In this document: positions 5,606 through 5,625 of the stretch, piece after piece | Numbering within the stretch: position 1 is the stretch's first letter | How the letters are laid out: each line of letters starts with the position of its first letter | Assembly (NCBI GenBank): GCA_022839525.1 | Contig: JALHET010000060.1 | Location: forward strand, 1-5,625 | Reading direction: 5' to 3' | DNA from: Lentisphaerota bacterium | Lineage (GTDB): Bacteria > Verrucomicrobiota > Kiritimatiellia > RFP12 > UBA1067 | Length of the DNA stretch: 5,625 nt | The notes under the pieces: generated by a model | What the model was told of the DNA's origin: nothing | The model's input: only the letters and a program-made list of their open reading frames with translations | Database searches by the model: none | Made by a program: the position numbers and the translations under genes

Positions 5606-5625
5606 TTACAGGGTTTGCAGCAAGC
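5606..5625 (-). CDS. Possible last codons of an upstream minus-strand gene
   Basis: From the right edge the minus strand reads five codons, Leu-Leu-Gln-Thr-Leu, then TAA at 5606-5608. This could be the tail of a gene lying outside the window, about 100 nt before the redox protein gene. Twenty bases cannot show this; it is recorded only because the window edge hides the context. Confidence 0.12.

Noticed and set aside
1..5625. CRISPR array, toxin-antitoxin pair, defence genes, tRNA or rRNA
   Set aside because: No regularly spaced repeats, no small paired reading frames with such motifs, and no tRNA-like cloverleaf were found; nearly all the DNA is accounted for by the five genes.

Overview
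The window is GC-rich bacterial DNA with five protein-coding genes, all on the minus strand, so transcription runs from the right edge to the left edge. No RNA gene, CRISPR array, insertion sequence, integrase or phage gene is visible. The secreted SGNH hydrolase, a SurA-like foldase next to rsmA, a thioredoxin/CcdA fusion, and palindromic intergenic DNA together suggest a Gram-negative organism of the PVC group (Verrucomicrobiota, Kiritimatiellota or Lentisphaerota). That placement is inferred from protein flavour and gene order, not from a marker search.

Layout in the direction of transcription (right to left). At 5507-4335 is a membrane thiol-disulfide protein: signal peptide, periplasmic thioredoxin-like domain with CTEC, then a CcdA/DsbD-like six-helix membrane domain. 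A sigma70-like promoter lies almost on its start codon. A 110-nt gap holding two tandem hairpins follows. At 4224-3355 is a class I SAM-dependent methyltransferase of the RlmI/COG1092 type without a PUA domain. A 169-nt gap with another palindromic patch follows. At 3185-2193 is an exported SurA/PpiC-type peptidyl-prolyl isomerase. Only 4 nt later comes rsmA (ksgA; GTG start, 2188-1334), the 16S rRNA adenine dimethyltransferase. A 63-nt gap carries a near-consensus promoter and a strong Shine-Dalgarno site, and leads into an exported SGNH/GDSL hydrolase (1270 to beyond position 1), which the left edge truncates before its last catalytic block.

Two themes appear: envelope protein quality control (thiol-disulfide transfer, proline isomerisation) and RNA methylation. 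The foldase-rsmA pair recalls the surA-pdxA-ksgA cluster of Proteobacteria with pdxA absent. The hydrolase has its own promoter and is probably a separate unit with an extracytoplasmic ester-cleaving job. I see no defence or mobile system. The points most worth a second look are the fused redox protein and its near-leaderless promoter, the stop/start relay between foldase and rsmA, the unusually long insert in the SGNH hydrolase, and the intergenic palindromes.
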